A model generated the notes under the pieces. The model was not told where the DNA came from, ran no database searches, and saw only the letters and a program-made list of their open reading frames with translations. A stretch of DNA of 64,000 bases. It comes from Megascapheus bottae (Eukaryota; Chordata; Mammalia; Rodentia; Geomyidae). Shown piece by piece: positions 10,215 through 21,500 of this stretch. The stretch covers positions 41,287,358-41,351,357 of the forward strand of contig JANJXV010000004.1 in the NCBI GenBank assembly GCA_024803745.1, read 5' to 3'. Each line of letters begins with the position of its first letter. The stretch's first letter is position 1. The position numbers were made by a program, and so were the translations under genes.

Positions 10215-10430
10215 AGAGGAGTTACACCATTTGAATCCTCCCCTGAGTATATTGCCTTTTAGTCTGTGTATATCTTTCATGTATAATTAGAATTGAGATC
10301 TAACTTCAATACATTAGAGAAAACATACACCATTTATCTCTCTGAGCCTAAGTTCCTTCACTTAACACCATTTTTTTGAGGGCCATCTATTTCTCTACAA
10401 ATGACTTAATGTTGGAATTCAGCAGTTTTC
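10215..10430 (-). mobile_element. L1 ORF2 C-terminus/3' UTR relic
   Basis: On the plus strand it reads as the complement of an L1 end: 'tctctctgagcctaagttcc', 'ttcacttaacacca', 'ggccatctatttctctac'. This corresponds to the region around the end of ORF2. No reading frame survives. Confidence 0.6.
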
Positions 10431-11390
10431 ATGTCTATGCAAATTCTTTTCTGAAGTCTCTTGGAAGGAAACAGAAATAGGGCAATTTTTCATGTGAGGA
10501 AAATTCAGTAGCAGTCTTTCAGGGTGAGCCATCCATCTGGCACAGTAGCTAGAGGTTTATTCTGTGGGGAAGGGACTTGACTTCAGAAGACTCCAGATCT
10601 CCAAGTGGATTTCCTGCTTGTCTGCTATCCCCTGCCCTCTACTCCCCTCTACTCCTCTCCCACCACCACCCCCCAGTCAGAGAAGATTTTATGTATGTTA
10701 TAACTACATGGATTCTGAAAGGGAGTGTACACATTCTAAGTAGGTCTGAGCACAGCCATGTGGTGCTTAATCTACCCTGGACCCTGGCTTGTGATTGACC
10801 AGGACAGCTGTGCTGTAGATGATGAGAGGTGATCTTCCTAACTCTTGGATGAGTCAGTACAGCTTGTGCAGACACATCTGCTGCCCTGATTCTGCTGGCA
10901 TTTCTGCACAAATCCATTGGTTAGTCTCTTCCTTTCTGGATGGGCTTCTGGGCATTTCCCTTCCAGAAAGGCTTTAGGATGGAAGTCCCCTAGGGTCTGT
11001 TTCTTCCCTTCCTTTAAGTTACTGTTTCCTTGGTAAGAAGTATGAAAACTTTCCCTGTGGGTGGACACCAGGAGGGTTTGTCTGTTTTTTGCTTGTAATC
11101 CCCTGACCATGTCTACCTGAGGAGGGTCATCAGCGTTTCCTCTCAGCAAGTTTTGGGCACAAAACTGCTGCTTGTATTGTGGGACTTACTGTATGGACCT
11201 TTTGTCCTAACTTCAGCAGTGACTAGCCAGCTAAACTCATTGTAAATCTAGAAGAGAAGCTTGGAACTTGCCTATCTCTTACTTCCTTGTTTCTTACTTC
11301 TTGAGATTTACGTTACTAGCTTATTCTTACACACATTTTAGTAGCTGGTTTTGTCTGAGTATAAATTATAGGACGTTTTTTCTTCTTTGG
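10431..11390. other. Unique non-coding stretch
   Basis: Somewhat GC-richer than its surroundings. Several overlapping frames of 73-103 codons exist on both strands around 10577-11149, but none has a recognisable domain, and overlapping frames on both strands argue against coding. Confidence 0.45.
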
Positions 11391-11392
11391 TT

Positions 11393-11451
<59 letters not shown>

Positions 11452-11466
11452 CTCTTCTTTCTTCTT
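11391..11466. repeat. (TTTC)n microsatellite
   Basis: A TTTC tetranucleotide array becomes irregular after about 11450. It lies at the 3' tail side of the minus-strand SINE that follows. The serine/phenylalanine-rich open frame over it is a repeat artefact. Confidence 0.95.
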
Positions 11467-11476
11467 CTTTTCATTC

Positions 11477-11726
11477 TAGTACTAGGCCTTGAACTCAGGG
11501 CCTAGGCACTGTCCCTTACTTTTTTGCTGAAAGCTGGAACTCTGCCCATTGAGCCACATCTCCTCTTCTGGTTTTTTTGTTTGTTTGTTTGTTTTTTGTT
11601 TTTTTGTTAACTGAACATAAGAGTCTCACAGATTTTTCTGCCTGGGGTGGCTACAAACAACAATCCTCAGATCTCAGCCTCCTAAGTATCTAGGATTATA
11701 GATGTGAACCACTGGCATCCAGCTGG
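11477..11726 (-). mobile_element. B1-Geo composite SINE
   Basis: Complement order on the plus strand: Geo B-box complement 'cttgaactcagggcctaggc', A-box complement 'gcccattgagccacatc', a T/G-rich insert, linker 'gagtctcacagatttttctg', and B1 complement 'cagatctcagcctcctaagt' ending at 'ccactggcatccagc'. An internal (TTTG)n expansion lies near 11570-11610. Confidence 0.8.
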
Positions 11727-11930
11727 CTTCTATTTTTCAACCACTTCTAAGTTTGATCTATTTAGAAGTTCACAAAGAAGGAATAACTTTGGAGGAGAAT
11801 CAAAGAGCGAAAAGCAAGAGGTATAACCAGAAAATCCTCCACAATGTAAGACTCTTATTAGAAGCCACGCTGTCCTTACTTTCCCTTGGAAAGGCTGAAG
11901 CACTGAAGCTTTACTGTGATTCTCAGCTTG

Positions 11931-11935
<5 letters not shown>

Positions 11936-11980
<45 letters not shown>
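11936..11980. repeat. (GT)n microsatellite
   Basis: A pure GT array of about 22 units. Unlike most arrays in this window, no SINE tail adjoins it. Confidence 0.97.
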
Positions 11981-11982
<2 letters not shown>

Positions 11983-13744
11983 ATGACTGGGCTAAAATTC
12001 CCTCTTGCTATCATAGTGGAATATAGATTCCTGCCTTAGGAAACTCACAGCTGACAAAATTGTCTCAAATAAGCATAGGAGCTCTGGCTCTAAATGCAAA
12101 CATGAAGCTGGGGAGGGAGTGTTTGAAATGTACCCAGAAGAACCCAGTATCCTCTGAGGCAAGAATATGGTCTGTGCACTCAAAACCCGAAAAGACTGAC
12201 CAGGTCTGAACCTGGGTGCTGGGTGTCAGAGGTAAACATTCCCTATAGCCAAGCTGCTGAGGCTTCTGCAAAGGGGGAGGGGGAGGGCTTTCTAGGAAGC
12301 ACTCAATGCAGAACTGACAACTTTTTTTTTCCAGGACAGAAAGTAAATAAGGGTTTTATATGAGCCTTTGAATACAGAACTGGTAAAAAGCCCCAAACAG
12401 AGAAATAACAAAAAAGAAATTTCCCCAATGTAGGTTTAAATAAAAGACATCTTATCTACCTTCACTCAGAAAACCCAGAAGGAAAAATAAAAGGTGAATG
12501 AGAGCAAACAGTACATTCAATGACTCTTCAAATGCTTCATTGCACACTGAAGTTGGTTGATGGAGTTTCCTCCACAGGACGGAGGGGCATTGTTTTAAGT
12601 GTCAGAGGATGGCTTGAGACCCACAGGTAATCAAGTGAATTGTCTACTCCTGATGGAAGCCTTCCTGCCCACAAAAGTTGTCCAAAAGCTAATCGCACGT
12701 GATAGATGGGGACCGCATTCCTTCTAAAGTCACCTTTTATTTTAATGGTGTTTGCACCTCTGAGTGGGAAGAAAGCACTTCCCTGCTCCTAGCCTATTCT
12801 CTGTAGTCAAAGAAGCCCTCGGATTCTTCAGCCAGGCTGAAGGGGATTTGGCACCTTTCTGTACCCAGGTGAATTTTTGTCATATTTACTCAAGGTCCTC
12901 TTGTTTCACTTCACATTTTTCAAAACAAGAGATGCAATGTGGACATTTAATTCTTTGAAGCTGTTTCCAGATTTGGCTGAGGGAGCAGTGTCCTCATTAG
13001 TTGTTGCTCTCCTCATAGGCTTATCAGGGATCCACTGTGTGCATGTCAGGTGAACTTCCCCATGAGTGGTACACCATCCATCTTGAGTGTGTCAAGGTCC
13101 TTGCCATTTCTGCCAAGAGAAATCTCCAGTGTCTTCCTCAGAAGGCCACTCCTCTATAACAGGCTCTCAGGATTCCTTTTGTGATATAAGTCTGTTAGTC
13201 TTCTTGCAGTCATCCATTTTCTTAACCATTTCACATCTCTTTTATTAAGCTACTTGGCTCATAGAACATTAGGATAAATTGTTTTCAGCCTTTATTTTTT
13301 TTTTAAAATTTACCTCTCCCATCTATACCATATCAGAGAAAACAGTACATATTAATGATTGGTAATAAACTATATTTATAAAATATCTTGCTGTTATATA
13401 ATATTTTAACAGGCCTCTTTTTACTTAATTATATGAGTTGAATTGAAATTAACTGAATTAATTGAGCTCTCTCATTAAAGGATGGAGGCCTAGTAGCTAA
13501 AAGACATGAAAAAGAAGGCAAGATAAATGTGAATAAAGCACATAGGTGTGTAGTGGTAGAAAGCTCGGGGTAGCTAGTCTAGGAGAGACAAAATCTCATG
13601 GTGATTTGTTTCTGTGCCCCAGGTAGCTGCCCTCTCAGCCACACTTAAAGAACTTCCATCTTAAAAGCACATAGCAGCTTTCATAAAACCAGAGGGATGC
13701 CTTAAGATGAAGAGAGACTCATTTTTCTAAGAAGAAAGATGCTC
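11981..13744. other. Unique non-coding stretch
   Basis: No repeat family or exon is recognised. A G-rich 'gggggagggggaggg' run lies near 12271-12286. Sequence after about 13280 is strongly AT-rich. Confidence 0.45.
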
Positions 13745-14258
13745 GCCTTTGAACTAGGTATCCTATTCTGAGGTAGAAATGCAGACGGAATGAAGTCAGC
13801 ATAAGAAAGAGATACTTGTATGCCCAATGCCCATGTTTATTGTGGCACTATTCAAAATAGCTCCGATATGGAATAGGCCTGGATCCCACCAACATGAGGA
13901 TGGCTAAAGAAAGTGTAAATTATATATACAACAGAGGAATATTGCACCATAAAGAAAAACGAAATTCTCACATTCTCAGCAAAAAGAGTGGAACCAGAAG
14001 ACATCTGTTAAGTGATATATAAACTAGTCACAGAAAGACAAGTGTTGATAGTTCTTTTTCATATGTGTGAGCTAAGCAAAGCAAGAAAAATAACTCACTG
14101 AATGTAGAATATTGATTGCAAGGACCGACGAGGATATTGGGGGGAAAGTAATGGGGAGAGGACGAGAAAGTGTACTTGAATGTGACCAAGGCATGATATT
14201 ATATACATGATTGGTAAGATTGCACTGAATCCCACTGATACGTACAATTAAAAAAATT
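13745..14258 (+). mobile_element. Older L1 3' end (ORF2 C-terminus and 3' UTR)
   Basis: L1 hallmarks appear in order: 'atgtttattgtggcactatt', 'caaaatagctccgatatgg', 'cagaggaatattgcaccata', 'tctgttaagtgatatataaa', then a purine-rich '3' UTR-like' stretch with 'ggggggaaagtaatgggga' near 14138-14160. Frame disrupted throughout. A minus-strand IDL-Geo follows at its end. Confidence 0.75.
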
Positions 14259-14261
14259 TTT

Positions 14262-14439
14262 TTGCCAGTCCTGGGGCTTGAACTCAGGGCCTGAATACTG
14301 TCCTTGGGCTTTTCTCAAGGACAGTGCTCTACCACTGGAGCCACAGCACCATTTTAGCACTATTTTCTATGTATGTGGTGCCCAAGTCTATGTGCATGCT
14401 AGACACGCACTCTACCACTAGGCCAAACTCCTGGCTCTT
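14262..14439 (-). mobile_element. IDL-Geo dimeric SINE
   Basis: The plus strand shows the full complement from 'ttttgccagtcctggggctt' through 'ctctaccactggagccacag' to 'accactaggccaaactcctg'. It is flanked by the direct repeat 'gtacaattaa' at 14242-14251 and 14440-14449. Confidence 0.93.
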
Positions 14440-14901
14440 GTACAATTAATTAAAAATTTTAATTAAAAAATTTTAAGTTAAAAATAAGCACAAAAAGATG
14501 CCCTTAGGAAGAACTTCTGTAATGATCCCAAACCCTAAGATTTGTTGTTATTTTCCTTCTTCTGATGAGAGAAATGTGCAGGAATGGTGTTTTCAGTCAA
14601 GGAACCAGGACTGGAAACACAGAGAATGAGACCATCTCTTGCATTAGGACATCAGGACCTACATGAGGGGTAGGAAAACAGAAATAGGACGACTAGGTCC
14701 AAGTGTTCTGGAAATCCAGAATAATTGGGAAGCCCTTGAACGGGAGCCAGAATAAGAGAGAAGAAGAAAAAATTGCAGCAGAGATTGAAAAGAACTTTCT
14801 TAAATTAAGAAAATAAAGTAAAAATCAAACGAGTTCAGTAGTGATTGGTTACAGAGAACAAGATGATTCACTTGTAATTAAACTTTAAGAGCTCTCCCCA
14901 A

Positions 14902-15116
14902 GGGTTGGGAGTTTGACCTAGTGCTAAAGTGCTTACCTTGCATGCGTGAAGCTAAAGCCCTGGGTTCCATTCCTTGGTACCACATACACAGAAAAAGCCG
15001 GAAGTGGTCCTGTAGGTCAAGTGGTAGAGCGCTAGCCTTGTGCTGAAGAGCTCAGGAACAGTTCCCTGTCCCAGAGCTCAAGCCCCACTACCAACAAAAA
15101 TTGAATAAAAATGAAT
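14902..15116 (+). mobile_element. IDL-Geo dimeric SINE
   Basis: The left monomer starts 'ggttgggagtttgacctagt', and the right monomer contains 'gtcaagtggtagagcgctag'. The tail is A-rich with a 'gaataaaaatgaa' extension. TSD: 'agctctccccaa' at 14890-14901 and 'agctctcccccaa' at 15117-15129, differing by one C. Confidence 0.93.
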
Positions 15117-15174
15117 AGCTCTCCCCCAAAAACCCTCTGAATTATATGCTATTCACTTTATTGTTGCATTCCTC

Positions 15175-15490
15175 CTTTGATGGATTCACAGCTTGATGGG
15201 CTATTGGCAGATGGTGGAAACCTAAGAGGCTGTGCTTAGTGGAAGAGAATAGATGCTTGAGAATGTGCTCTTAGGGGCTATGTATTATCCTTGGTCACTC
15301 CCTGCTGCTTCCTGGCCTCCATGAGGTGAGCTTCTTGGCTATTCCATGCCCTCTCACTGTGATGTTCTGCATTGTCACAGGTCCTCAAAAAGACAACCAA
15401 AAGACAAGACCACAGACTAAAATTCTGAAACTGTAAGCTCAAGTAAATTTCCTTTTAAGTCGATTTTCTGAACCATTTTGACACCATTAA
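15175..15490 (+). mobile_element. LTR-like dispersed repeat, family uncertain
   Basis: Blocks 'ggctattggcagatggtgga', 'ctggcctccatgaggtgagc', 'ctgtgatgttctgcattgtc', 'ctgaaactgtaagctcaagt', 'aaatttccttttaagtcgat' and 'tttctgaac' match, in order, a mammalian LTR-type repeat I recall ending in a poly(A)-signal region. I cannot name the subfamily. Confidence 0.5.
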
Positions 15491-18154
15491 TGAAAGCTGC
15501 CTCTCACAAATATTGACCATGTAAATGCCTGTTTTATGCTTATATAGAAAAGGATAATTATATTGATAATTTTCTATTCACACTTCTCCCTGTTCCTAAA
15601 GTTGAAGAGAGTTTCATTGTTTGACCAACTAAGCACACATAGATTCCAGAATAGTAGGTAATATTCTTAAGAGGAAGCATCCAGCTTGGATAATGACTGA
15701 CCTTTCCCAAAACAAACCTTGCTCAGATAATACAAATATCTTATCTCCTTGTCCCAAGGCTATTTTTTTTTTGCATTTGGTCTACCTAATGCATTTTAGC
15801 TGTAGGACACTGAAAAGTGTGAATTCTGTCTGTTCAACTTCTCTACCATGCGATTCTGGGAATTTCAGAATGGGCTAAGGTACCATATATACTAATTGAT
15901 GGTCCTAATGGGATTGACAAAGGCAAAAAGACTGTCTACATCCTAGCCATTTTCCCCAAGGGAACTGACTTAAGGCAGCTGATCATGTACTTTCTCCTTT
16001 CCACCATCCTAAGAACAAGGATCATTCCTGAAATAGCCAATGGACAGGTCAGCCCTAGCATTCTCAATTAGAATGGGAACCAGTGGGAGTCATAGACTAG
16101 GGTCTGGTATACTCCAACCTGTTTCTCTGTCATTGTTGAACAACAAGTGAGGTTCTAGGAATGGACCAGGGGATGGTAGTTGGAGCATTTCAGAGTCATT
16201 GAAAACTGGCAACTGTATGCAACGTTTGTCAAGGCAGTTGTAATGAGTGGGGATACAGCTAAGTCTCACATAGTTAAATGCTCATGGTGTAGGACATTTA
16301 TATTTGGTGAAGCACAGAAGAGATCCCCACTAAGAACAGCAGAGTGCACCCCACCTCATTCTTCATTGTATCACTGTATCCTGTTTATTTCTTGCCCAAC
16401 CTCCACTACAACACGGTGTATATACCTATATTTTGTGTGTGGCTGTAATTACTCTCAGACTTCCCGGTGGACATGAACTCTGGATATTCTGAGCTCCTTT
16501 TCTATGAAGTTACCCAACTCTGGGTAGGCATAGAATAAATGTTTATTGACCCAGTGAGTCAGTGGTAAAGAGTAACTATCTGGTTCACTAAAACCATCAA
16601 AAGCTCCTCAGGCATAAGGTGAACATAGGGAAGACACAAATGTAACATGAGATGCCCTGAGTCACAAGAGGTGAGTTCATGTCTGAATCCATCAGAGCTG
16701 ATATGGAGACCTGACAGAAGACTCTGATGGTACCTGAGCCTAGGCCAGCGCGTGGAACTTCCCATCAACACTGGCAAACATCTGACTAGTATGTCAGGGC
16801 TTCTCCCAGTATTTTGTAGATGTCCATTTCTGTGCCTAAACCAAAACTTTTGTGAATCACTTAAGTTGCTGAAGGAAATGGCACTTTGAAGTCTCAGCAA
16901 AGATTCCCTTCTGGGTCACCCTAAGCTATGAGGGGCTTTTTTATTTTTTAATTTTAGTTTTCCTCCAGTTATTTGAGTCATTTCAGCCGTTCTTGCAAAC
17001 AAGACAGAAATATCCTTTTGACATTTCCCCTTCCCTTTTATTGGCTCCATGGGTCTTGAAGGTCTCAAAGGAAAACAACGGAAAGAGTCATCCAAACAGA
17101 GAGAAAGTGTTAAATATGTATTCAGACAATTTTCACCAATCCCTCTGACAAGGTTCGAGTGTTGAAGAAAACTGGAAGACTGAGTGTTCAGCAAGGAGGT
17201 CTTGCTGGTATCCGGGATCCCTCTCTGTTACCCATCAGTCCCCTGCTCATTCCTAACTCTGCCACTCAAGCCCAGATCCTCCATCCCCACCCTTCCTTCC
17301 CACTGCCCTGGAGGGGAGGACATGAGTCAGCATCCAGACTTGAAAGTGTGAGCTGCTTCTGAGTCCCCAGAATGTAATCACTGCAGAAAATCTAGGACAC
17401 ACAACTGCAGAGAAAGTCACTCCGCTCCACCTCCTGCCCTATGAGCAGACGCAAGACAAGTCCTCCCACTCTCTGAATATAGCTTTAGCTGAACTTGAAC
17501 ATGAAAACAACAAAAGCAAACCATAGGGGAACCCGGCTGAAGAACAGCTAGCCAAATGTTGTACTTTTACAGAAAAGTCCAACAGTATGAACACATCTGG
17601 TGTTTGGCAATGTTCAGCCTAGGAAGAGGAGGGGCAAAGGCAAGAGTGGGGAGAGAGAGAGAGGAGATTAGAGACTTTCAGTCCTAATCTTAGAAGCCCA
17701 AATTATTTTTCTCCTTCATTCTTCTGACAGAAGAAGTCATCATCCTAGGATGTTATTAAAACTTCTGGCCACACACGTAAATCTATGGCTTTTGGGAAGG
17801 AAACCAACATTATGGATTTTTGTTGCTGTTTAGTCAACATTCTATTAGTGTTGGCATCTAAGTTTTTACTTTGCACTGGGAAAATAAACTGTCTCCTGCT
17901 AGCTCAGAGAGACTTACTTATTGGGCTCTCGGGAGAAAAGGCAAACAGGCTCACCTCCAGGGCTTCTATAACTGCATCACAGGTCAGATAATTTCAAGGA
18001 GAAAATCTCTTCATGAATCCAACTGGTTTAGGTCTAAGAAAAATCCCCGACCTCAGCTGTTTGTGCATACAGTAATTTGGCAAAACAAACAACCCCCCCC
18101 AAACTTGTGAAATTATGGTCCTTCAACTCTGCAAAGAGGAAGAATTGCCCCCTT
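15491..18154. other. Unique non-coding stretch
   Basis: No exon is recognised. A possible L2 3'-end remnant ('tagaataaatgtttattga') lies near 16530-16549. A 'gggagagagagagaggag' run lies near 17648-17666. The 113-codon minus-strand frame at 16559-16900 and the 98-codon frame at 16180-16476 show no domain I recognise. Confidence 0.4.
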
Positions 18155-18197
18155 CCCTGACTGTGTGTGTGTATGTGTATATTTGTGTGTGCGTGTT
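18155..18197. repeat. Imperfect (TG)n simple repeat
   Basis: TG-rich with interruptions ('gtatgtgtatatttgtgtgt'), located directly at the tail side of the minus-strand SINE at 18198. Confidence 0.8.
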
Positions 18198-18428
18198 GCA
18201 TAATGGTACTGCATCTTGAACTGAGGTCCTAGGGAAATAGTCGCTTAACTTTTTCAGTCAGGGCTGGTGTTCTCCTTGAGCCACATTTCCACTTCTGGCT
18301 GTTTAGTAATTAATTGGAGATAAGAGTCTCATGGACTTTTCTGCATAGACTGGTTTCAAACCTCAGTCCTCAGATCTCAGCCTCCTGAGTACCTAGGATT
18401 ACCAGCATGAGCCACCAGTGCCTAGAAT
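18198..18428 (-). mobile_element. B1-Geo composite SINE
   Basis: Complement order: Geo remnant 'tcttgaactgaggtcctagg', 'ctccttgagccacatttcca', linker 'ttggagataagagtctcatg', B1 'cagatctcagcctcctgagt' and 'catgagccaccagtgcctag'. Moderately diverged. Confidence 0.8.
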
Positions 18429-19454
18429 TCAACAATCTTCTTTATCTGTGGAGTTTAAGCTTTGCTTAAGCTGAAGGGCTTCCTTTCCACTTTTCAAGGA
18501 CCAAATCCAGCTCAGGTTAGATAGGGCCAGTGATAGCGGAAGACAGAACCTCTTCAGTTCTTATTTCCCAGTGTTTTGTTGCCAAAACAGACAGGAAGTG
18601 TTCCCACCATGGCTTTTATGTCATAAACTGATCTTGGATGTTATTGATTTGCACTTTGAACAAACAAAATCAGGTCTTGCTCTTTCCTGGGAGAAGAATG
18701 GAAGTTTAGGTCCTATGAGGAATTATAGAGCTATGACAATGGATAAGACCATTAAAGGAAGGTAAGGGACCATCTATTGCACCAGCAGAGTAAATCCCAA
18801 AAGGCAAGACCACACAGCCGAGCAGTGGCCAATAGCAGAATGACAAGCAAGACTTGGCTCTCCATTTCTGTATTCTGCAGCCTTTATAGGAAAGCTCACA
18901 GGTAAAACCAAAGCTCTTAAAAGCAGTTTGGCTTGAGGGAGTCAAAATGGACCTGAATTTTTTCATGGATCTGGGGCCTCTCTGCACACTTGGAGTTCAA
19001 GGAGACGGAAGTTACTAGAGAGTCCTTTTAGGGGACTGGTTTTAGACCTGCCTTCTAAGGCATGTCTTCAATGAATGCAGAGCCAGGCAAAGGTTTCACA
19101 GACAAGGTGGCTTGTTCCTTCTCCCTTTATCTTTGCATCTAGATTTTTTGGGAGAGGGTAGGATTTTTCAAGGAGTTGCCCATGACTGTGAAGATTACCG
19201 TCATTTCAGGGCCATTCCAAGCAATTATCATCCAAGCAGTGTTCAAAATACTGGAGAGGTATTCAGTCCTGATTATCCTCTTGCAGGTGTCAATATTTTT
19301 CTTTATTATACCTATATTTTGCATGCATACATACAGGTACATGATGTATCACGGGTATCATCAGTTGATCACAAAGTTATCCCCAAAGATCAATATGCTT
19401 GCACGGAATTTAAAATCAGACAAGAAAATTTCTTCAGAACCTATATCTGTTTTT
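18429..19454. other. Unique non-coding stretch
   Basis: No repeat family or exon is recognised. Overlapping plus-strand frames of 123-126 codons at 19112-19547 run into an old SINE and have no recognisable domain. Confidence 0.4.
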
Positions 19455-19640
19455 ATTTTAGTAGTACTGAGATTCGAACTTGTTCTTGCTAGTCTGGGGC
19501 TGTATCATTTGAGCAGAATCCCAAGACTTACATTTTTTTTTTGCTGATTATTTTGCCAGAGGAATTTGACAAACTTTTCTGTTGGACTTTTGAATAGTTA
19601 AGATTACAGGTATAAGCTACTAGCACCAAGCTGCCTCTTC
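19455..19640 (-). mobile_element. Old B1-Geo-like or B1-ID-like SINE fragment
   Basis: The plus strand carries 'actgagattcgaacttgttc' (B-box complement) and later 'gttaagattacaggtataag' followed by 'ctactagcacc' (B1 head complement). Middle blocks are degraded. Confidence 0.5.
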
Positions 19641-19667
19641 CATTTTTGTGTGATTAAAATAGCCTTG

Positions 19668-19905
19668 TCTGCCAGGTACCAGTGGCTCACACCTATAATC
19701 CTAACTACTCAGAAGACTGATATCTGAGGATAGTGGTTCAAAGCCAGCCAGGGCACAAAAACCCATGAGACTCTTGTCTTCCTTTAACCATCAGAAAACC
19801 AGAAATGAAGCTGTGGCTCCAAGTAGTAGAGTGTTAGCCTTGACCTGAAGAGCTCTGGGACAGCTGCCAAGCCCAGAGTTCAAGCCCCGCGACCCACAAG
19901 ACCAA
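19668..19905 (+). mobile_element. B1-Geo composite SINE
   Basis: B1 head 'gccaggtaccagtggctcac', 'tgatatctgaggatagtggt', 'tcaaagccagcca'; linker 'catgagactcttgtcttcc'; Geo half 'gtagtagagtgttagccttg', 'acctgaagagctctgggaca', 'agagttcaagccccgcgac'. Nearly full length. Confidence 0.85.
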
Positions 19906-19955
19906 AAAGTCTTGCTTATGAGACCACTATGATTAGCAACAATCAGCAGTGGTAA

Positions 19956-20050
19956 CCTTCCTTCCTTCCTTCCTTCCTTCCTTCCTTCCTTCCTTCCTTC
20001 CTTCCTTTCTTTCATTCTTTCATCCTTTTTCCTTTCTTTCATTTCTGTCA
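19956..20050. repeat. (CCTT)n microsatellite
   Basis: A regular CTTC tetranucleotide array covers 19956-20006, then degenerates into TTTC/ATTC units. On the minus strand it creates a spurious charged open frame. Confidence 0.95.
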
Positions 20051-20250
20051 TTTATTTTTCAAGACATCTGGAATTACAGTAAAAAACTCTCACACTTGAG
20101 ATTGTGTTTATGAGCTGAATGACCTTTAAACTAAAGATTTGATAAAAAAAATTCCATATAAATGGGAACATGAGTTTAATATATTAGAAATAACAATTTT
20201 CATAATTGTAAATTCTTAAAATGGGAAATTCTCAATATTAGTTGTGTTTG

Positions 20251-20459
20251 GGGCTAGGAGTTTGGCCTAGTGGTAAGAGAGCTTGCCTAGCATGAAAGAA
20301 GACCTGAGTTCAATTTCTCGGTATCACACACATAGAAAAAGCTGGAACTGGTACTATGGCTAAAGTGGTAGAGCACTAAGCCTTGAGAATGCCCAAGGAG
20401 GCAAGAATGCCCAAGGACAGTGCTCAGGCCCTGAGTTCAAGCCCTGGGACTGGCAAAAA
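20251..20459 (+). mobile_element. IDL-Geo dimeric SINE with internal duplication
   Basis: Left half 'gctaggagtttggcctagtg', right half 'ggctaaagtggtagagcact', end 'gggactggcaaaaaa'. A short TSD 'aatattagt' is seen at 20234-20242 and 20460-20468. Inside the right half, a unit beginning 'aatgcccaagga' at 20388 is repeated from 20406. Confidence 0.88.
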
Positions 20460-20639
20460 AATATTAGTAATAGTGAAATCTAACACTGCCTATATTATTG
20501 TAGCCTATGCAGTGGTCTCTTTAGAAATTTTTTTTTAAATTGCCAGGTCTACAAGAACAGACAAAGTCTACAAACAAACCAACAAACATAAACCTTAAAA
20601 ACTGCTTGACAATGCCAAGTAGCAACTCAATACATGCTA

Positions 20640-21070
20640 GTGAGAGGCTAACTAGGTAAAATGCCTTGAAAAACTATCCTGAAACCTGTGACCCAGCAAT
20701 TCTGCTGCTACATCTATACCCAGGGAAATGAAGGCACATGCACATCAGACACAAGAATGTTCCCAGCAGCACTGTTTGTGATAGCCATCAAATTGGAAAT
20801 CACTCAAATATCCATCCACAAAGGACTGAATAAATTAAGTGCAGTGTAGTTAATTCAATATGCAAATTACATTAAGCTATAGCAATATATGTGAATAAGC
20901 CAGGTACAAAAGAATAGATGTCACTAAAGTTTCATTGCTACAAATCTTAAAAGTAAGCAAAAGGAGCATGTGGTATTGGAAGACAAAGTAATGATTTTGT
21001 TGGTTAGAAAGAATTGTCTGAAAAGAACTTCAGCACATCTCAGAGTTTTATATTTTGTTCTCAGATCTGG
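20640..21070 (+). mobile_element. Ancient L1 ORF2 3'-region relic
   Basis: The typical mammalian L1 order is visible: 'gacccagcaattctgctgct', 'acatctatacccagggaaat', 'caagaatgttcccagcagca', 'tgtttgtgatagccatcaaa', 'catccacaaaggactgaata'. Frame is lost. Ends are uncertain. Confidence 0.7.
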
Positions 21071-21284
21071 TGCTAATTTTGCAAAAATTCATTAAGCTCT
21101 AAACTTACAAGCTCTAATTATGTATATGTTATAATTAAGTAAGTTGTTTTTATTTTGAATCTTGAAGCCAAATTAATGGGTACATTCTACTTCTATATTC
21201 TAAGACATGCTTTTTTGTTTTTAAAAAAGAGTTAACTGTTCTTGTTTAGGAAAAATTACTAATTAATATTATTATTATTGTGAT

Positions 21285-21355
21285 TGGCCCTATTGGGATT
21301 TGAATTTGAGCTTGCTAGGTAAGCAAGCCACTTGAGTCACTCTTCCAGCCTGGAA
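21285..21355 (-). mobile_element. ID-like tRNA-derived monomer
   Basis: The plus strand reads 'gggatttgaatttgagcttg' (B-box complement), 'ctaggtaagcaagccacttg' and 'agtcactcttccagcctgg', the complement of an ID element. No Geo insert is present. Confidence 0.55.
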
Positions 21356-21424
21356 CAAGTATTTCTTATTTTCCAAACTAAACTTCTGCATATTTATTTC
21401 CTATTGAAATTTAAATATGTATGG

Positions 21425-21500
21425 AATATAGCTATGGCTCAAGTGATAGAGCACCTGCCTAGCTAGTAAAAGACCTTGAGTTCAAACCCACCGAAAGAGA
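21425..21500 (+). mobile_element. ID-like tRNA-derived monomer
   Basis: 'atggctcaagtgatagagca' (A box), 'cctgcctagctagtaaaaga' and 'gagttcaaacccaccg' (B box), then an A-rich tail. An inverted partner lies at 21285-21355. Confidence 0.65.

Noticed and set aside
10577..11149. Overlapping 73-103-codon frames on both strands
   Set aside because: Antisense overlap with no domain. GC content slightly raised but no other coding sign.
11268..11492. Phe/Ser-rich open frame
   Set aside because: Translation of the (TTTC)n array.
19112..19547. Two overlapping 123-126-codon plus-strand frames
   Set aside because: They overlap in different frames, run into an old SINE fragment, and show no domain.
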